Numbered from the stretch's first letter, positions 13,819-22,730 are shown. The stretch is 47,331 nucleotides of DNA from a candidate division NC10 bacterium CSP1-5 (GCA_001443495.1 LDXR01000019.1:1-47331); one strand, 5' to 3'. Made by a program: numbers and translations. Notes: a model not told the origin generated them from the letters alone.

Positions 13819-15657
13819 TTATCGACCGTTTGGACGGGAGGTGTGCACTGTTTCGGAGAGTTTGCCGTACAGCCCGGCATAGACCCCCCCTGGGTGTAGA
13901 CTCAGCTCCCGGTGGGTGCCCTGTTCGGCAACCCGGCCGTGATCCATGACAATGATCCGGTCGGCGCGGGCGACGGTGGATGGGCGGTGGGCGATGATGA
14001 GGGTGGTCCGGCCCGCCATCAGGCGCTCCAGGGCCTCGTATACCAGCGTCTCGGAGGGCTGATCCAGGTTGGAGGTCGACTCGTCCAGGATCAGGATGGG
14101 CGCGTTTTTTAAAAACGCTCGGGCGATGGCGATCCGCTGCTTCTGACCCCCCGAGAGCTTTACTCCCCGCTCGCCGATTTCGGTCTGAAACCCTTCGGGG
14201 AACTCGGCAATGAAGGATATGGCATTGGCCCGTTCGGCAGCTTCCATGACCTCCCTGCGGCCGGCGCCGGACTTGCCCACGAGGATGTTGTCCTCGATGC
14301 TGCCGCTGAACAACACCAGGTCCTGCTGCACGAGCGCGACCTGGGAGCGCAGCGAATGGAGGTCCACCCCTGCAATATCCTGCCCGTCAATGGTGATCCG
14401 CCCCTGCCATGGGGCGTGGAAGCGGATGAGGAGTTTCACCAAGGTGCTCTTCCCGGCGCCGCTTTTTCCTACCAAGGCCACGCGGTGACCGGGGGCGATG
14501 TCCAGATCGATATCCTTCAGCACCGGCAGTTTGGGCCTGTAGCCGAAGGTGATCTCCCGGTATAGGATCTTTCCCCGCGGCACCCGCAGCATGGGAACGT
14601 CCCTCCTCGGCCTCACTTCCGGCTCCCGGTCGAAGAACTCGAACAGGCGGTCGATGGCCGCCAGGGAATCGGAGAGCTGAATGTTCATGTCGCTCAGACG
14701 GTTGAGGGGGTTGTAGATCATTTCCAGGTAAGCATAGAACGCCATCAGGGCGCCGATCGTCAGCTCCTCCCGCAGGACAAGGTGGCCACCTGCCCACAAC
14801 ACCAGCACCGGCGGAACGCGGGTGAGAAGAGCGGTCGTCCCCAACGACAGGGTCTGGGTTCGGATGTTGGAAAACGCACTCTCCAGGTAGTGCCGGCAGG
14901 CTTGCCGGAAGCGCAGGGTCTCTTCCCGCTCGCGGGTAAAGCTTTTGATGTCGGCGATGCCGGTGATTGTTTCGTGCAATCCGCCCTCTACCTGCTCCAT
15001 GCGGCGGCGCGCCTCCCGGGAATTCTGGCGCATGCGGTGCCCCAGCCTCTTGTGCAGGACGACATAGAGAGGCAAAGTGGCGAAGGCGACCAAGGCAAGC
15101 TTCCAGTTTATAGCCATCACCACCACGCTGATGGCAAGGAGACTGGTAAGATCCATGAACACGTTCGTTCCGGCCAGGCTTATGAATTTCTGGGAGAGAG
15201 CTGCGTCGGTGATCAGGCGCGAGGCGATGGCGCCGGTTTTCTGTTGCTGGAAAAAATCCATGGAGAGCGTCTGAAGATGCCGGAAGAGGTCGGCCCGCAC
15301 ATCGAGGAGGATGTTCTGCGAAAGGCGATCGGCAACGTATGAGCGAAAATAGGTGATGACCGCGTAGACCACGAACAGCAGGACGGAGAAGGCCATGAGC
15401 TGGTCGAAGCTGAAACCGAGCTGGTTCTCCCGGCCGCTCAGCAGCCGGTCGACAACGTCCTTGAGGATGAGGGGGAAGAGAACGGGCAGGTTGTACTTCA
15501 GGATGCCGAGGCAGGTCGCCAGGACCAGGGTCCTGCGGTACGGTTTTGCGTAGGAGAGAAACCGCCGAAGGTTCGACGACCGGCCAAGGATTGGGGGAAA
15601 GGATATTTCCATTGACATGCCCCGGGTATGGGGGTAAGTACTGATTATAAGGGTCAT
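13819..15657 (-). CDS. ABC exporter, fused membrane and ATPase domains (MsbA-like)
   Basis: 612 residues, the usual length of a half-size exporter that works as a dimer. Residues 30-320 hold six membrane helices (for example LVLATCLGILKYNLPVLFPL, then MAFSVLLFVVYAVITYF). The ATPase domain has Walker A (GKSGAGKST, near 405), the signature LSGGQKQRIAIARAF (near 505), Walker B (ILILDESTSN) and the H-loop (IIAHRPST). It probably moves a lipid or other hydrophobic compound outward. The ATG at 15657 has GGAAAG in front; 15618 is an alternative. It stands alone, with no adaptor or outer-membrane gene. Confidence 0.93.
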   Translation of the reverse strand: MTLIISTYPHTRGMSMEISFPPILGRSSNLRRFLSYAKPYRRTLVLATCLGILKYNLPVLFPLILKDVVDRLLSGRENQLGFSFDQLMAFSVLLFVVYAVITYFRSYVADRLSQNILLDVRADLFRHLQTLSMDFFQQQKTGAIASRLITDAALSQKFISLAGTNVFMDLTSLLAISVVVMAINWKLALVAFATLPLYVVLHKRLGHRMRQNSREARRRMEQVEGGLHETITGIADIKSFTREREETLRFRQACRHYLESAFSNIRTQTLSLGTTALLTRVPPVLVLWAGGHLVLREELTIGALMAFYAYLEMIYNPLNRLSDMNIQLSDSLAAIDRLFEFFDREPEVRPRRDVPMLRVPRGKILYREITFGYRPKLPVLKDIDLDIAPGHRVALVGKSGAGKSTLVKLLIRFHAPWQGRITIDGQDIAGVDLHSLRSQVALVQQDLVLFSGSIEDNILVGKSGAGRREVMEAAERANAISFIAEFPEGFQTEIGERGVKLSGGQKQRIAIARAFLKNAPILILDESTSNLDQPSETLVYEALERLMAGRTTLIIAHRPSTVARADRIIVMDHGRVAEQGTHRELSLHPGGVYAGLYGKLSETVHTSRPNGR

Positions 15658-15873
15658 TCTTTCCGTAAAACAACTAAATTAGCCCTCAGACTTCCGGCTC
15701 CGCCCTTTTTTTCCAGGAGGGACGTGTGACGGTATATAAGGCTCAATCCACTCCAGGGGAAAACAATAATCGACAAAAATGATGCCTCCACCTCTCCGAA
15801 TACCCTCTACTCCCCTGAAATCGTCCTGTGGGGGGGGGATGGGGTACGGAATGATGATGAACTATCCAGGAAA

Positions 15874-16371
15874 ATGCCCAAAGCCGCTCTCGAACCCTGC
15901 CTGAACATCATCCTCGGACCGCCGACGGATGGCCGGCAGAGGGGCATGTTTACCCTGTACCAGCAAGGCTGGAAAGAAGAAGATGAGTCCAAACTCAAAG
16001 ACTGGGAGGAATTTGAACGCGGCACGATAGATTTCCTGTTTCACTGGGAACATGATGCCCCAAGCACGATGGATGAATTGTTTTCCAGGTTGCAGAGGGT
16101 GCCTGTAAAAATTTCCGGATATGAATTGGTAACCGGTTTCCATGGCGGCTATTGGGTCATCGGGATTTCCATACCCGTTTCCCGCGTGTTTGTCGCCGGT
16201 CCGGATGGTGCTTGGCCACCGGACAAGAACATCTGCGATGACGCTGGAAAGGCACTCGGGTATATCCTGAGGAGAGAGTGGGTTCGATGGTATGCAATTC
16301 TTCCATCGAAGGGAATTTCCGAATCTATCGTATGGTTATCAAGTCAGGGGGATCGATCCAAAATGGTGTGA
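15874..16371 (+). CDS. hypothetical protein, start uncertain
   Basis: 165 residues from the ATG at 15874 (MPKAALEPCLNIILGPPTDG). Trp-rich and charged (WKEEDESKLKDWEEFERG, later YWVIGISIPVSRVF). No family is recognised. The same frame remains open and protein-like upstream to a TGA at about 15727 (NTLYSPEIVLWGGDGVRND), but contains no ATG, GTG or TTG, so the gene may have lost its true start. It is divergent from the ABC exporter. Confidence 0.45.
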   Translation: MPKAALEPCLNIILGPPTDGRQRGMFTLYQQGWKEEDESKLKDWEEFERGTIDFLFHWEHDAPSTMDELFSRLQRVPVKISGYELVTGFHGGYWVIGISIPVSRVFVAGPDGAWPPDKNICDDAGKALGYILRREWVRWYAILPSKGISESIVWLSSQGDRSKMV

Positions 16372-16395
16372 TGGTTCACGCGGCCCGGTCATGAT

Positions 16396-16692
16396 CTACT
16401 CGAACCGAATGTCCCGTATGTCTTTTTCCTCCCTATCGCCCGGGGGGCGCTTCGCTTCGATTCTTCCAAGGGACGATTCGATTTTCTTGAGGGTCGATCG
16501 GATTGCGGACAACTCCGAGGAAGCAGACGCGATTTGTCTCTTCAGGCGGTTGATCGATGAAACCATCGAGTACAAAATCACCAAGACAAAAACCGCAAAG
16601 AGTACCCCCCCATAGTTCGGATCGAACAGGGATGCAGATAGGTCGGTAATCGCCTCAACCATCCAGGAAATCAGCATGCCGGGGGTTTCCAT
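16396..16692 (-). CDS. single-helix membrane protein with coiled coil
   Basis: 98 residues: a membrane helix at about 27-45 (GGVLFAVFVLVILYSMV), then a heptad-like segment (INRLKRQIASASSELSAIRS, then LKKIESSLGRIEAK) and a charged end. GGGGA lies 5 bases before the ATG. Such proteins often anchor or brace complexes at the inner membrane. Family unknown. Confidence 0.55.
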   Translation of the reverse strand: METPGMLISWMVEAITDLSASLFDPNYGGVLFAVFVLVILYSMVSSINRLKRQIASASSELSAIRSTLKKIESSLGRIEAKRPPGDREEKDIRDIRFE

Positions 16693-16827
16693 CGTTTTCC
16701 CCTACATCACCAGGATGGAGCTGTCGATGCCTTCTCCCTTTTCAACGAGCATTCCCTCCCTGAAAGGTTTCGGAAAAAGGAGTGTCTACGAAGGGGAAGA
16801 TGGATTTACCGGTGGCACGGGACGGTG

Positions 16828-17403
16828 TCAAGCATCACTGGACCCGGTAATAAGCCGGAACCCTTTTCCCAGGAAGTTTATCCTGTCCCCCGGTATCCTG
16901 ATTACGTTCTTTGCGGTCGATTCCGATTCCGCGCAACCGAAAGAACATTGAAACGCGTTCTGGTAAAACCAACCATCCGGTCGAGTAGAGGGATACCATA
17001 CATCCTTGCACACTTGACATTCAACCTTGCCGCGGTCGAAATCAACGAGTTTTCCTGTCCCTTTCGCCAGCGTCATACTGCCATTCTTCATTGGTTCGGG
17101 GGTTCGGTTTTCCTTGGATATCCGAACCTGTTCCTCGACAGGGGTTGCCTGTCCCACTTCCGGCGAGGGAGAGTGTTCTCTCCTGGCGAGGGAAACGGCA
17201 GGGGCGGTTCTCCGTTTGTCGGATCGATCCCGTGAGGCAGTCACCTGGTTCAACACATACATCTCGGTGATAATTACCCCGGGATTCAAAACGATCATGG
17301 AATTCCCGCAACTGCGGCAGCGGACCTGTATCCCCTTGGATCCCTTGAACATCGCTTCGTCCATACGGTAACGCGCCCGGCAGTTATTGCAATCGACGTT
17401 CAT
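16828..17403 (-). CDS. zinc-ribbon protein (MJ0042-type N-terminus)
   Basis: About 191 residues. The first 40 are a zinc ribbon: CNNCRARYRMDEAMF, then VRCRSCG, as in MJ0042/zinc_ribbon_5 proteins common in deltaproteobacteria. The middle is low-complexity and charged. Near residue 125 are two more Cys pairs (ECQVCKDVWYP and FQCSFGCAE), which could form a second metal site. The ATG at 17403 is preferred over 17418 since GGGAGA precedes it. Function unknown. Confidence 0.65.
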   Translation of the reverse strand: MNVDCNNCRARYRMDEAMFKGSKGIQVRCRSCGNSMIVLNPGVIITEMYVLNQVTASRDRSDKRRTAPAVSLARREHSPSPEVGQATPVEEQVRISKENRTPEPMKNGSMTLAKGTGKLVDFDRGKVECQVCKDVWYPSTRPDGWFYQNAFQCSFGCAESESTAKNVIRIPGDRINFLGKGFRLITGSSDA

Positions 17404-17764
17404 TCCCGAATCTCCCAAATCAACGGGTCATTCAGTGGAGACGTTGGATGAGCATTTTTTCTGCCCTGATTTTTTATTTAGTTAGGCTTTTCCCTATAGC
17501 ATGAAATCGGTCAACTTCCAAATTCTGGAACAACAACTATTCAATTTGCACTTTCCGTGGTGACAATCTAAATGAAAAACAGGGTTACAATAGCAACAAA
17601 ATAAATAGGGGTCAAGAGGTAATCTTTTTGGACCAATCGTGATGTCGCAACCGACCCAACGCCCCCGATGATGCTTTTATTTACGAACAATGTTTCACCC
17701 TTGTACCTTGCTTGCTCCCCCCGGCATCGCGATAATGGCCGTAGCCAGATCGAAGTGGTGCAGA
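17404..17764. other. AT-rich gap between divergent genes
   Basis: No supported gene in this stretch. It must hold the promoters of the zinc-ribbon gene (-) and the alkaline phosphatase (+); no clear motif is picked out. Confidence 0.4.
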
Positions 17765-18946
17765 ATGCCCGGTAGGTCTCATGTCGAATTCGTCCAAACC
17801 CTCGCAATCGCCTTTTTCCTGCTCGTTCTCGCTCCTTTTTCTTGCTCCCAGGAGGGGGTTACCCCCGCTTCTCACCCCGCACCGACCGGGACGGCGAAAA
17901 ACATCATCCTGTTCATTGGGGACGGCATGGGATTCGAACAGGTCAAGGCGGCGGGGATGTATGAGGGCGGGGCGGCCGGAACCTTGTCCTTCGAAGCCTT
18001 CCCCTACCGAGGTTCCACAAAGCCCCTTAACGCGGAAGGAGGCGTGACCGACTCGGCCGCCTCGGCGACCGCCATGGCCACGGGGAACAAGGTCAGCAAC
18101 GGGGTGATCAGCATGTCCATCCCCGGGAACGGAAATCCGTCGGTAACCGTCCTGGAGCTCCTCAAGGCGGAAGGGAAAAGCACCGGGCTGGTGACCACCA
18201 CATTCGTTACCCACGCCACGGCGGCCGCCTTTGGCGCCCACGAACCGGACCGAAACAACTACGTAAACATCGCCGGTGACTATCTACGCGATGCGCGGCC
18301 CAATGTGCTGTTTGGAGGAGCCAAGTACGTAACGAAACCCGCTGCCGCAGCGGCCGGATACACGGTCGTGGCAGACCGGGCAGGGCTGCAAGCCCTCGAC
18401 ACGGAAACAGAATCGATGGTCTCGGGACAGTTCGGCGGGGACCACATGCCCTACGAACTCGACGGGCTGGGGGGGCTACCGCACCTATCGGAGATGACGC
18501 TTGCGGCGCTTCATATCCTGGACAATGACCCCGACGGTTTCTTCCTCATGGTCGAGGGGGGGCGCATCGACCACGCATGCCACGCAAATGACATCGAGCG
18601 GACCATCCGGGAGACGATCGAGTTCTCCCGGGCGGTCGCCAAGGCCGTCGAATGGGGCAGGAACCGGTCCGATGTCTTGATCATCGTCACCGCGGATCAC
18701 GAGGCGGGGGGATTGCAGGTCCTTGCGAACAACGGGATGGGGATTGTGCCCACCGTCACATGGGGCACCACGGGGCATACCGCGAGCGAAATACCGGTCT
18801 ACGGATGGGGGGCAGGCGCCGCATCGATCTCGGGATCCATGGAAACCACGGACATATTCCGTATCCTCATGCAGTCGTCCGCCCTTCCCTCCGTCGTTTT
18901 TTCCTTCCTTTCGATGCGATCTCCAGCATCTTTTCATCCGCCTTGA
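17765..18946 (+). CDS. alkaline phosphatase (PhoA family), exported
   Basis: About 393 residues. An N-terminal hydrophobic signal (FVQTLAIAFFLLVLAPFSCS) with a Cys at its end may be a signal peptide or lipoprotein signal. Catalytic and metal motifs are all present: IGDGMG, the Ser nucleophile in VTDSAASATAMATG, EGGRIDHACHAND, TADHEAGG and TGHTASEIPVY. It hydrolyses phosphate monoesters in the periplasm with two zinc and one magnesium ion. The start is uncertain (17690 and 17735 are also open). Its last 80 bases overlap the convergent threonine synthase gene. Confidence 0.9.
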   Translation: MPGRSHVEFVQTLAIAFFLLVLAPFSCSQEGVTPASHPAPTGTAKNIILFIGDGMGFEQVKAAGMYEGGAAGTLSFEAFPYRGSTKPLNAEGGVTDSAASATAMATGNKVSNGVISMSIPGNGNPSVTVLELLKAEGKSTGLVTTTFVTHATAAAFGAHEPDRNNYVNIAGDYLRDARPNVLFGGAKYVTKPAAAAAGYTVVADRAGLQALDTETESMVSGQFGGDHMPYELDGLGGLPHLSEMTLAALHILDNDPDGFFLMVEGGRIDHACHANDIERTIRETIEFSRAVAKAVEWGRNRSDVLIIVTADHEAGGLQVLANNGMGIVPTVTWGTTGHTASEIPVYGWGAGAASISGSMETTDIFRILMQSSALPSVVFSFLSMRSPASFHPP

Positions 18947-20021
18947 GGCCGTGGCCCGTGAGCGGGGCCACGACGTCGCCAAACCTCACGCCGGGGTACT
19001 TGAGGAAGGCCGCTACCGGCAGGGCGGAGGTCGGTTCCACGTAGAGCCCTTTGCCGCCCAGAAGGATCAGCGCCTTCTCCACCTCCGCGTCGGACACCGC
19101 AAGAACCTCGCCCCCCGTCTCCCGGACGATGTCGACGATCTCCTTCCCGCGGACCGGGTTGGCGATGGCGACTCCCTCGGCGATCGTCTCCCGGGTTGCG
19201 ATCACAGGGACCGAGTCGAGGCCGTTCCGGAACATGGCGAGGAGGGGGGCACAGTTCTCCGCCTGCACGGCGATGTGCCGGGGCATTATGTCGACCAGCC
19301 CGTTCTCCTTCAGCTCCCGGAACCCGATCCAGGAGCCGATCAGGAGCGTTCCGTTTCCCGTGGGAAGCAGGAGTGCGTCTGGTGCACGAAAGCCCAGCTG
19401 CTCCCAGACCTCGTAGGCGAACGTCTTCGTCCCCTGGAAGAAGAAGGGGTTCCAGGAGTGGCTCGCATAGTAGGTCGTCTCCGCTGCCGCAAGAGCCGCG
19501 TTCGCTGTATTTTCCCGGCTTCCGGGGATCCGGCGCAAAGCGGCGCCGTAAAGAAGGATCTGGGCCAGCTTCCCCGGCGAGGTGCTTTCGGGGACGAGGA
19601 TCTCGCATTCGATGCCTGCCTTCGCCGCATAGGCGGCGATCGCGCAACCGGCATTCCCCGAGGAGTCCTCGACGACCCTGGCGATTCCCATTTCCTTCGC
19701 CTTGCTGATCAGCACCGCCGCTCCGCGGTCCTTGTACGACCCCGTCGGGAAGAGCTGCTCGAGCTTGAGAAGCAGGCTCCCCGCCCCGAGGTCGACCGGG
19801 ATCATCGGCGTCATCCCCTCCTCGAAGGACACAACGTGGTCGTCGTCATCGATCGGCAGCGCCTCCCGGTACCGCCACATCGTCGGCTTCCGCCTGACGA
19901 TCTTCTCCCTGTCGAAGCGGGCCCGGAAGCAGACGGTAAGGAGACCCCCGCAGTCGCACCGCCACCTCGGGTCGTTCATCGGGTACATTGTCCCGCATGA
20001 CTTGCACAGAAGCCCGTTCAC
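18867..20021 (-). CDS. thrC: threonine synthase
   Basis: 384 residues. The N-terminal zinc ribbon (CKSCGTMYPMND, then RCDCGGLL) is typical of one thrC class. The PLP lysine is in PTGSYKDRGA (about residue 87) and the phosphate loop is SSGNAG then LLPTGNGT. It converts O-phosphohomoserine to threonine. A GTG at 20021 is chosen as start because GGAGAC lies 6 bases upstream and the protein then begins right at the ribbon. No other threonine genes are next to it. A related PLP lyase of another specificity cannot be excluded. Confidence 0.88.
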   Translation of the reverse strand: MNGLLCKSCGTMYPMNDPRWRCDCGGLLTVCFRARFDREKIVRRKPTMWRYREALPIDDDDHVVSFEEGMTPMIPVDLGAGSLLLKLEQLFPTGSYKDRGAAVLISKAKEMGIARVVEDSSGNAGCAIAAYAAKAGIECEILVPESTSPGKLAQILLYGAALRRIPGSRENTANAALAAAETTYYASHSWNPFFFQGTKTFAYEVWEQLGFRAPDALLLPTGNGTLLIGSWIGFRELKENGLVDIMPRHIAVQAENCAPLLAMFRNGLDSVPVIATRETIAEGVAIANPVRGKEIVDIVRETGGEVLAVSDAEVEKALILLGGKGLYVEPTSALPVAAFLKYPGVRFGDVVAPLTGHGLKADEKMLEIASKGRKKRRREGRTTA

Positions 20022-20192
20022 GGGGGAGTCTCCTTTGTGTCCCGCAGTGTACCACCGATTCAAGGAAGCGGCCTCTCCCGCCGGACGGCGGACGGGGAGG
20101 CCGTTTTCAGGGGACGCAATCAACTGGGGCACCTCGAAGGAAGGACGGGGGGATGGCCCCCCTGGACCGGCACCTCCCGGAGAAAGGAACCG

Positions 20193-20372
20193 TCATGCCT
20201 CCACGAAGCGGATGAGGTCCCTCGCTTTCTGGCTCAGGGCATCCGTGAAATCCAGCTTGTGGACCCTTTTTACGTGATCTCTGATGACCTTCGCGATCTC
20301 TTCCTCGGACTCGTCGTGGACCTCGAAGTTGCAATTCATCCCCAACGCCCTGCAACTCAGCCGCTTTTTCAT
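20193..20372 (-). CDS. DUF1059 family small protein
   Basis: 59 residues: MKKRLSCRALGMNCNFEVHD with two conserved Cys, then ESEEEIAKVIRDHVKRVHKL. This matches DUF1059, small proteins of unknown function found widely in bacteria and archaea. It lies 10 bases after the 41-residue Hsp20-tail gene and is probably in the same operon under the palindrome at 20758. Confidence 0.85.
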   Translation of the reverse strand: MKKRLSCRALGMNCNFEVHDESEEEIAKVIRDHVKRVHKLDFTDALSQKARDLIRFVEA

Positions 20373-20382
20373 CGTTCCCTCC

Positions 20383-20508
20383 CTATTCGATGGTCACCTT
20401 CTTTGTCTTTTGCCTGGCCTCTTCGGTCCTGGGGAGCCGGATTCCGAGAACCCCGTCCCGGAACATATCCACCGACGGGGCGATCTCGCGTACCTGATTG
20501 ATCCTCAT
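20383..20508 (-). CDS. 41-residue protein resembling the tail of small heat-shock proteins
   Basis: Reads MRINQVREIAPSVDMFRDGV then LGIRLPRTEEARQKTKKVTI E. The second half matches the last strand and tail of an Hsp20 alpha-crystallin domain (DGVLxIxLPK, Lys-rich end). AGGAGGG lies 6 bases before the ATG, and the ATG overlaps the upstream stop (ATGA), so it seems to be a translated gene and not a chance remnant. It may be a cut-down Hsp20 or an interfering peptide; neither is shown. Confidence 0.6.
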   Translation of the reverse strand: MRINQVREIAPSVDMFRDGVLGIRLPRTEEARQKTKKVTIE

Positions 20509-20708
20509 CTTGATCCCTCCTGACCCTTGCCGAAGGAGTGAGATTGATCGACGGTTTCCAGAATCCTCCGCACTTCTTCCGCCGAATCGGCGACCGGAAA
20601 GCCCTCCCGAGGGATGCGAACGACAGGAAGAAGGACGATTCCGGCCCCCGGATCAGCAGGAGCCCCCGATGGGGATTCGGTAGGGGCAAGCGGTAATTTG
20701 GCGTCCAT
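20505..20708 (-). CDS. small hypothetical protein, first gene of the DUF1059 operon
   Basis: 67 residues from the ATG at 20708: MDAKLPLAPTESPSGAPADP, then GIVLLPVVRIPREGFPVADS and AEEVRRILETVDQSHSF. Low complexity at first, then strand and helix. Its TGA overlaps the next ATG. No family recognised. An ATG at 20777 within the palindrome is also open but would place the start inside the likely operator. Confidence 0.5.
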   Translation of the reverse strand: MDAKLPLAPTESPSGAPADPGAGIVLLPVVRIPREGFPVADSAEEVRRILETVDQSHSFGKGQEGSR

Positions 20709-20757
20709 CGGACAGCCTTGCGCTCGGCGGGCAGATGGATGGTTCACGATGGGATAC

Positions 20758-20774
20758 TTGTATACTGTATACAA
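20758..20774. promoter_or_regulatory. 17-bp perfect palindrome, likely operator
   Basis: TTGTATAC-T-GTATACAA, every base symmetric, 50 bases upstream of the small operon (20708, -). TTGTATACAA-like words are known binding sites of GntR-type regulators; no such regulator is in the window. It could also serve the plus-strand gene at 20985. Confidence 0.55.
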
Positions 20775-20984
20775 CATTTCTCAAGGAGGATCAAGGAGAA
20801 CTTTCCCCTTTTTCCCAAGATCGCAAGGGTTCGCTCCCTCCACGGGCACCAGAAATGGTTGAGCCCGTGAACGCCGGCTTTTTTATTGGGTACAATGAAC
20901 GCTCGTCCCCCTGCCGGGGAGATCATTGTGGGACGGGGGAATGCAGGGTTGATACCGGAGACAAAGTCGATTCCCGGTTCCGGG

Positions 20985-21656
20985 ATGGCCCAGAGGAAAA
21001 ATCCGCGCCGGCGGATAACCGTTATCGCTGTATTGGCGATCGCGCTTCTGTTTCCCGCCCCGCCGGTTTTCTCCGCGGACCTCGTCTTCGGGAACTTCAG
21101 TGCCGGGGAACTTACCGGGTGGACTCCAAAGGTCTTTAAGGGAGAGACCTCGTACACCCTGGTGTCCGACGGAGACCGGCTCGTCTTGAAGGCGCACAGC
21201 CGCGGGACGGCGTCCGGGCTGTACAAGGAGGTAACCCTCGACCCGCGGAAGTACCCGGTCCTGCGCTGGTCGTGGAAGATCCGGGGAACGATCCCCAACG
21301 GGAACGAGAGGACAAAGGAAGGGGACGACTACGCCGCCCGGGTGTACCTCGTTTTCCCGAGGACGCTCTTCTGGAGGACAAGGGCGATCAATTACATTTG
21401 GGCGAACACGCTCCCAAAAGGGGAAACCCTCCCCAACGCCTACACCGCGAACGCGATGATGGTCGCCGTCGAATCGGGAGACGGAAAGGCGGCGACGTGG
21501 ATCACCGAGGAACGCAACGTGTACGAGGACTACCGGGCGCTCTTCGGGGAGGACCCGCCCTCCATCGGCGCCGTGGCCCTCATGACCGACACGGACAACA
21601 CGGGCGGCGAGGCGGTGGCGCACTACGGGGACATCTTCCTCGGACCAGCGCGGTGA
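20985..21656 (+). CDS. DUF3047 family exported protein
   Basis: 223 residues from the ATG at 20985. A signal peptide (KNPRRRITVIAVLAIALLFP then APPVFSA) is cut near residue 30. The mature part has the DUF3047 pattern: FGNFSAGELTGWTPKVFKG, then LRWSWKIRGTIPNG, then GDDYAARVYLVFP. The family is exported, all-beta and of unknown function; a carbohydrate- or ligand-binding fold is often supposed. A longer start at 20886 is open but would bury the signal peptide. No close partner gene. Confidence 0.85.
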   Translation: MAQRKNPRRRITVIAVLAIALLFPAPPVFSADLVFGNFSAGELTGWTPKVFKGETSYTLVSDGDRLVLKAHSRGTASGLYKEVTLDPRKYPVLRWSWKIRGTIPNGNERTKEGDDYAARVYLVFPRTLFWRTRAINYIWANTLPKGETLPNAYTANAMMVAVESGDGKAATWITEERNVYEDYRALFGEDPPSIGAVALMTDTDNTGGEAVAHYGDIFLGPAR

Positions 21657-21703
21657 CCCCCTGCACCGGGTGATTTCCCGGAGGCGATGCCGGTCCCGGG
21701 GCC

Positions 21704-21723
21704 TTCCCGCCAACGGGCGGGAA
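21704..21723. terminator. hairpin between convergent genes
   Basis: TTCCCGCC-AACG-GGCGGGAA, a perfect 8-bp stem, midway between the DUF3047 gene (+) and the DUF523 gene (-). No long T tract, so a two-way terminator is likely but not proven. Confidence 0.5.
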
Positions 21724-21779
21724 ATGAGCTCCGCTCACGGTCGCCCTTCCAACGGACCTGGGGCCTCGCACGCGGTTCG

Positions 21780-22730
21780 CTACACGTGGTTGCGGAGCAT
21801 CAGTTCGACAGGGTGGGGGTTGAGGAACACCTGCCGCTCGAGGTAGGAAACCTTGTACTTGCGGACATAATGGGCGATCAGGGTCACCGGGACGATCAGC
21901 GGGATCAGCTTCTGCCGGTACCGGGAGATGACCTCGAGGAGTTCCTGTTTTTCATCCGCCGTCAGCACCTTCCTGAAGTGCCCCGTCATGTGGAGCAATA
22001 CGTCGGCGCATTTCTTCTCCGTGGGGCGGGCGGACAGGGCCTCCATGAGAAGGTGCTGGTACCGGTCGTACAGGGCGGAAAGGGAAAGTCCCTTTGCGCC
22101 GGCCACGAGCCGGCCCATCTCCGCGTAGCACTTCCTGCCGTGCGACAAGAGGAGCAGCTTGTGATCGGTGTGGAACGCCACGAGCCCCCCGCGCGTCTTT
22201 CCCACCGCGAGGAGATCGCGGAACCGGCGCAGGATGAACACCTTCTCGATAAACATCTCCCTCAGGACGGGGTCGTTCATGCGACCCTCCTCCTCCACGG
22301 GGACCAGCGGGAAGTGCTCCATGAACGCCCGGGTGAACACCCCGGCGCCCACCTTCGCGGGCGCCCCGGTATCCCCGTACACCTTGACCCGCTCCATCCC
22401 CGAACTCGGAGAATCTTTCTTGCAGATGTAGCCGCATAGCCCCAGGGTTTCCAGCTCCTTGAGCTTCCTTCTGGACCACCCGAGCATCCGCTCCGTGTGG
22501 TCGATCCCGCCCTTGCTCGTAACCAGCCGGGGCGCGGCGGGATTTCCGACGAGCCGCATCGCCTCCCGGGGGGTGGGCAGGCCGCAGTCGACCTCGGGAC
22601 ACACGGGAACCCACTCCACGAACCTCCCCAGCGTCTCCACCAGGAACCCTTCCCGCTTGTGCCCCCCGTCGTAGCGGACCTTCTCCCCCAGCAGGCAGGA
22701 GCTTATGAGGATCCGTATCGGCTCCCCCAT
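21780..22730 (-). CDS. DUF523 and DUF1722 fusion protein
   Basis: 316 residues. N-terminal DUF523 (about 1-150): RILISSCLLGEKVRYDGGHK, then VPVCPEVDCGLPTPREAMRL and CGYICKKDSPSSGMERVKVY, with conserved Cys that could bind a metal or cluster. C-terminal DUF1722 (about 190-305): LLLLSHGRKCYAEMGRLVAG, then YLERQVFLNPHPVELMLRNH. The C-terminal part is like E. coli YbgA, linked to photolyase in some genomes. Biochemical role unknown. The ATG at 22730 has AAGGAAA upstream. Confidence 0.9.
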   Translation of the reverse strand: MGEPIRILISSCLLGEKVRYDGGHKREGFLVETLGRFVEWVPVCPEVDCGLPTPREAMRLVGNPAAPRLVTSKGGIDHTERMLGWSRRKLKELETLGLCGYICKKDSPSSGMERVKVYGDTGAPAKVGAGVFTRAFMEHFPLVPVEEEGRMNDPVLREMFIEKVFILRRFRDLLAVGKTRGGLVAFHTDHKLLLLSHGRKCYAEMGRLVAGAKGLSLSALYDRYQHLLMEALSARPTEKKCADVLLHMTGHFRKVLTADEKQELLEVISRYRQKLIPLIVPVTLIAHYVRKYKVSYLERQVFLNPHPVELMLRNHV

